From: an uncultured Eubacteriales bacterium
GTDB taxonomy: Bacteria; Bacillota; Clostridia; Christensenellales; Aristaeellaceae
Reading direction: 5' to 3'
Assembly (NCBI GenBank): GCA_902767315.1
Contig: CACXHB010000066.1
Span: 1 to 42,677, forward strand
Length of the DNA: 42,677 nt
Under the pieces are notes generated by a model. The model was given only the letters and a program-made list of their open reading frames with translations. It was not told the origin of the DNA and did no database searches. Every line of letters begins with the position of its first letter. Positions within the stretch are counted from its first letter, which is position 1. Below are positions 41,089-42,677 of the stretch, one piece after another. Position numbers and translations under genes: made by a program.

Positions 41089-41116
41089 TTGTCAAATCAT
41101 TATAAATGTGTATAAT
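41089..41116 (+). promoter_or_regulatory. promoter of the PrsA/SurA-like gene
   Basis: TTGTCA (41089-41094), a 16-base spacer and a perfect TATAAT (41111-41116). The leader of about 60 bases ends in GAGAGGGAG before the ATG at 41181. Confidence 0.75.
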
Positions 41117-41180
41117 ATAAAGGTGTATTTGCGTCCACGGGGTGGATTGCGAACCAGTAGCATTGAGAGGGAGATTCATA

Positions 41181-42566
41181 ATGACGAAAAGATTTGCCAA
41201 GCTCGCCTGCCTGTTTACTGCGCTGGCGCTGATGCTTACGGGCTGCAGCCTGATCAAGGTGGATCCCATCATGCAGGCGGACGAGGACATGGAAGCCCTG
41301 CAGAAGGATTACGCCCAGACCATCGTCACCTACGACGGCGGCGTCATCACCAAGGGCGATATCGTTGCCGATTACCTGTACAATTATTCCTACCTTTCCT
41401 ATATGTACTCCATCTACTACGGCACCTCCGTGGACGACAGCCAGCTGGAGTCCATCGCCCAGAGCGTGGCCCAGAGCTATGTGCGTACCCACGCGGTGCT
41501 GAAGAAGGCCGACGAATTGGGCATCACCCTCACCGAGGATGAAATCGCCGAGTGTGAACAGAGCGCTCAAACCAGCTACGATGACGCTTATCAGAACGCT
41601 TATGACAAGACCACCGGCGAAACCGAAGAAGCGCACGTGAAGAATGCCGAGTATTACCTGGCTTCTCAGGGCACCACATACGATTATTATTACAAGCAGC
41701 AGACCTGGTCCAAGCTGCTGGATAAGGTGGAACAGCAGGTAAAGGCCGAAAAGAGCGAGCTTTCCGACGAGGAGCTGGCCACCATGTTCGCCGCCCAGAC
41801 CCAGGAAGACGAGAAGACCTATTCCGAAGATACCGCCAGTTTTGAGCAGAACATGACCAAGAGCGATACCTTCATCACCTATATGCCCGAAGGCTATCGC
41901 ACCGTGAAGCACATTCTGGTGAAGCCCGCCGACGACGTGCTCCAGGCCGCCACCGACGCCCGGGACGCATACAAGACCGCCAACAGCGAACTGGCGACCC
42001 TGAACAACGAACTGGCCAACCTGGGCGCCGAAGATTCTACCAGCACCCGCACCGAAGAAGAGGTGCAGGCGGACATCGACGCCAAGAAGGCCGAAATCGA
42101 AGAGAAGAAGGCCGATATGGAAGCCAAGGAAGCCGCGTGCGTGGCGGACGTGCAGGATAAACTGGACGAAATCTACGCCAAGCTGGACGCCGGCGAGAAC
42201 TTCGACGACGTAATGGCCGAATATGGCGAAGATCCCGGCATGCAGGAAGAGCCTGCCAAGACCCGCGGCTATTATGTGAGCATGGCTTCTACCACCTGGG
42301 ACACCAATTTCCGCAACGCCGCCATGGCCCTGGAAAAGGTGGGAGATTACTCCGCCGAACCCGTGGTCAGCTCCTCCGGTGTGCATATCATCTATTACAA
42401 CAGCGACGTAACCCCCGGCGCGCTGAATCTGGATGATGTGAAGGACGAATACTATCCCTTCGCCCTGGAGCAGGCCCAGACGGATTACTTCGAATCTCAG
42501 GCCGACGCCTGGACCGAAGCGCTGAATCCCCAGTATGACCTGAGCAAGTTCTTCGCGGAAAACTAA
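41181..42566 (+). CDS. PrsA/SurA-like foldase lipoprotein with parvulin domain
   Basis: A 461-residue lipoprotein with lipobox LTGC (19-22), so Cys22 is lipidated and the protein acts outside the membrane. Residues ~30-240 form a SurA_N/PrsA-type helical chaperone region rich in Tyr, Gln and Glu. A parvulin prolyl-isomerase domain begins at VKHILVK (243-249) and resumes at LDAGENFDDVMAEYGED (335-351), RGYYVS and SSSGVHIIYYN. Between these, residues ~254-330 are an extra charged helical hairpin (ELATLNNELANL, AEIEEKKADMEAKE). The start at 41181 avoids an upstream extension that hides the signal peptide. It likely assists folding of secreted proteins. An IS-like end lies 24 bases downstream, with no terminator before it. 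Confidence 0.88.
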   Translation: MTKRFAKLACLFTALALMLTGCSLIKVDPIMQADEDMEALQKDYAQTIVTYDGGVITKGDIVADYLYNYSYLSYMYSIYYGTSVDDSQLESIAQSVAQSYVRTHAVLKKADELGITLTEDEIAECEQSAQTSYDDAYQNAYDKTTGETEEAHVKNAEYYLASQGTTYDYYYKQQTWSKLLDKVEQQVKAEKSELSDEELATMFAAQTQEDEKTYSEDTASFEQNMTKSDTFITYMPEGYRTVKHILVKPADDVLQAATDARDAYKTANSELATLNNELANLGAEDSTSTRTEEEVQADIDAKKAEIEEKKADMEAKEAACVADVQDKLDEIYAKLDAGENFDDVMAEYGEDPGMQEEPAKTRGYYVSMASTTWDTNFRNAAMALEKVGDYSAEPVVSSSGVHIIYYNSDVTPGALNLDDVKDEYYPFALEQAQTDYFESQADAWTEALNPQYDLSKFFAEN

Positions 42567-42590
42567 AAAGCGACACATTGCGGCCCGGAG

Positions 42591-42677
42591 TGATATGTAC
42601 CCAGTTTTCTGGACACCAGCTTAAAAATAAGAATTAGGTTATGGCCATGGATGCTTCTCTGAACTTAGAGGGAGGCA
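42591..42677 (+). mobile_element. left end of an IS3-type insertion sequence (cut by window edge)
   Basis: From 42591 the sequence TGATATGTACCC, then TTTTCTGGACACC, resembles IS3-family left ends of the form TGAxxTGTACCC...TGGACA found in Firmicutes. Base composition turns A/T-rich at once. GAGGGAGG at 42669-42676 looks like the ribosome site of a transposase gene that would begin just outside the window. No right end or target duplication can be seen. Confidence 0.55.

Noticed and set aside
1..42677. CRISPR arrays, tRNA, rRNA, prophage or toxin-antitoxin modules
   Set aside because: No regularly spaced repeats, cloverleaf-type sequences, phage genes or paired small genes were seen.

Overview
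The window looks like chromosomal DNA of an anaerobic, low-G+C-phylum (Firmicutes/Clostridia-type) bacterium whose own DNA is G+C-rich, roughly 60 % by eye. Evidence: strong AGGAGG-type ribosome sites, near-consensus sigma-A promoters (TTGACA-17-TATAAT), the plsX-acpP-rnc-smc-ftsY order, a PrsA-like foldase lipoprotein, a SpoIIQ-like LytM membrane protein, the strictly anaerobic ribonucleotide reductase NrdD, and FAD-dependent ThyX-type thymidylate synthesis. An uncultured gut Clostridia lineage is a reasonable guess, not something the sequence proves. I see no tRNA, rRNA, CRISPR array or prophage. The last ~87 bases look like the left end of an IS3-type insertion sequence running out of the window.

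Layout. 1-7.6 kb: a TIM-barrel sugar isomerase/epimerase with its own promoter and operator-like palindrome; a decayed GNAT acetyltransferase; a NitT/TauT-type ABC importer (minus strand); then a promoter driving a PfkB sugar kinase, 6-phosphogluconate dehydrogenase and a LarA-like nickel-pincer enzyme, which together suggest sugar-acid (gluconate-type) catabolism. 7.6-12.3 kb: nrdD (minus) behind a consensus promoter overlapped by two NrdR-like boxes, then a double-length ThyX and a class I amidase. 12.4-14.7 kb: recX, yebC, murI. 14.7-19.3 kb (minus): MBL hydrolase, comEC, holA and a small secreted protein. 19.4-21.8 kb: an asparagine-synthetase-like enzyme without the glutaminase cysteine, and a convergent SpoIIQ-like LytM protein. 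21.8-27.8 kb (minus): trpS, then a tight cluster folC-rsmH-tgt-like-rmt-like-rsmI. 27.9-34.3 kb: plsX-acpP-rnc-smc-ftsY. 34.4-36.3 kb: nagA and a sirtuin. 36.3-37.3 kb: a divergent DprA-like protein (minus). 37.4-41.1 kb: a 1-phosphofructokinase-type kinase, KtrB, KtrA and an alpha/beta-hydrolase-like protein. 41.2-42.6 kb: a PrsA/SurA-like lipoprotein, then the IS end.

Most interesting points. (1) The folC-rsmH-tgt-rmt-rsmI cluster contains a protein that strongly resembles the RmtB-type 16S rRNA N7-G1405 methyltransferases known as acquired aminoglycoside-resistance determinants. Here it sits in a housekeeping operon, translationally coupled to a TGT-like enzyme, beside the two enzymes that modify C1402, three nucleotides away in helix 44. 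(2) The ThyX is a tandem duplication whose halves have lost complementary active-site motifs. (3) The LarA-like protein keeps the nickel-pincer ligands at exactly LarA spacing but sits with gluconate-pathway genes. (4) The SpoIIQ-like gene has its ribosome site inside a terminator-like stem. (5) The foldase carries a long coiled-coil insertion inside its parvulin domain.
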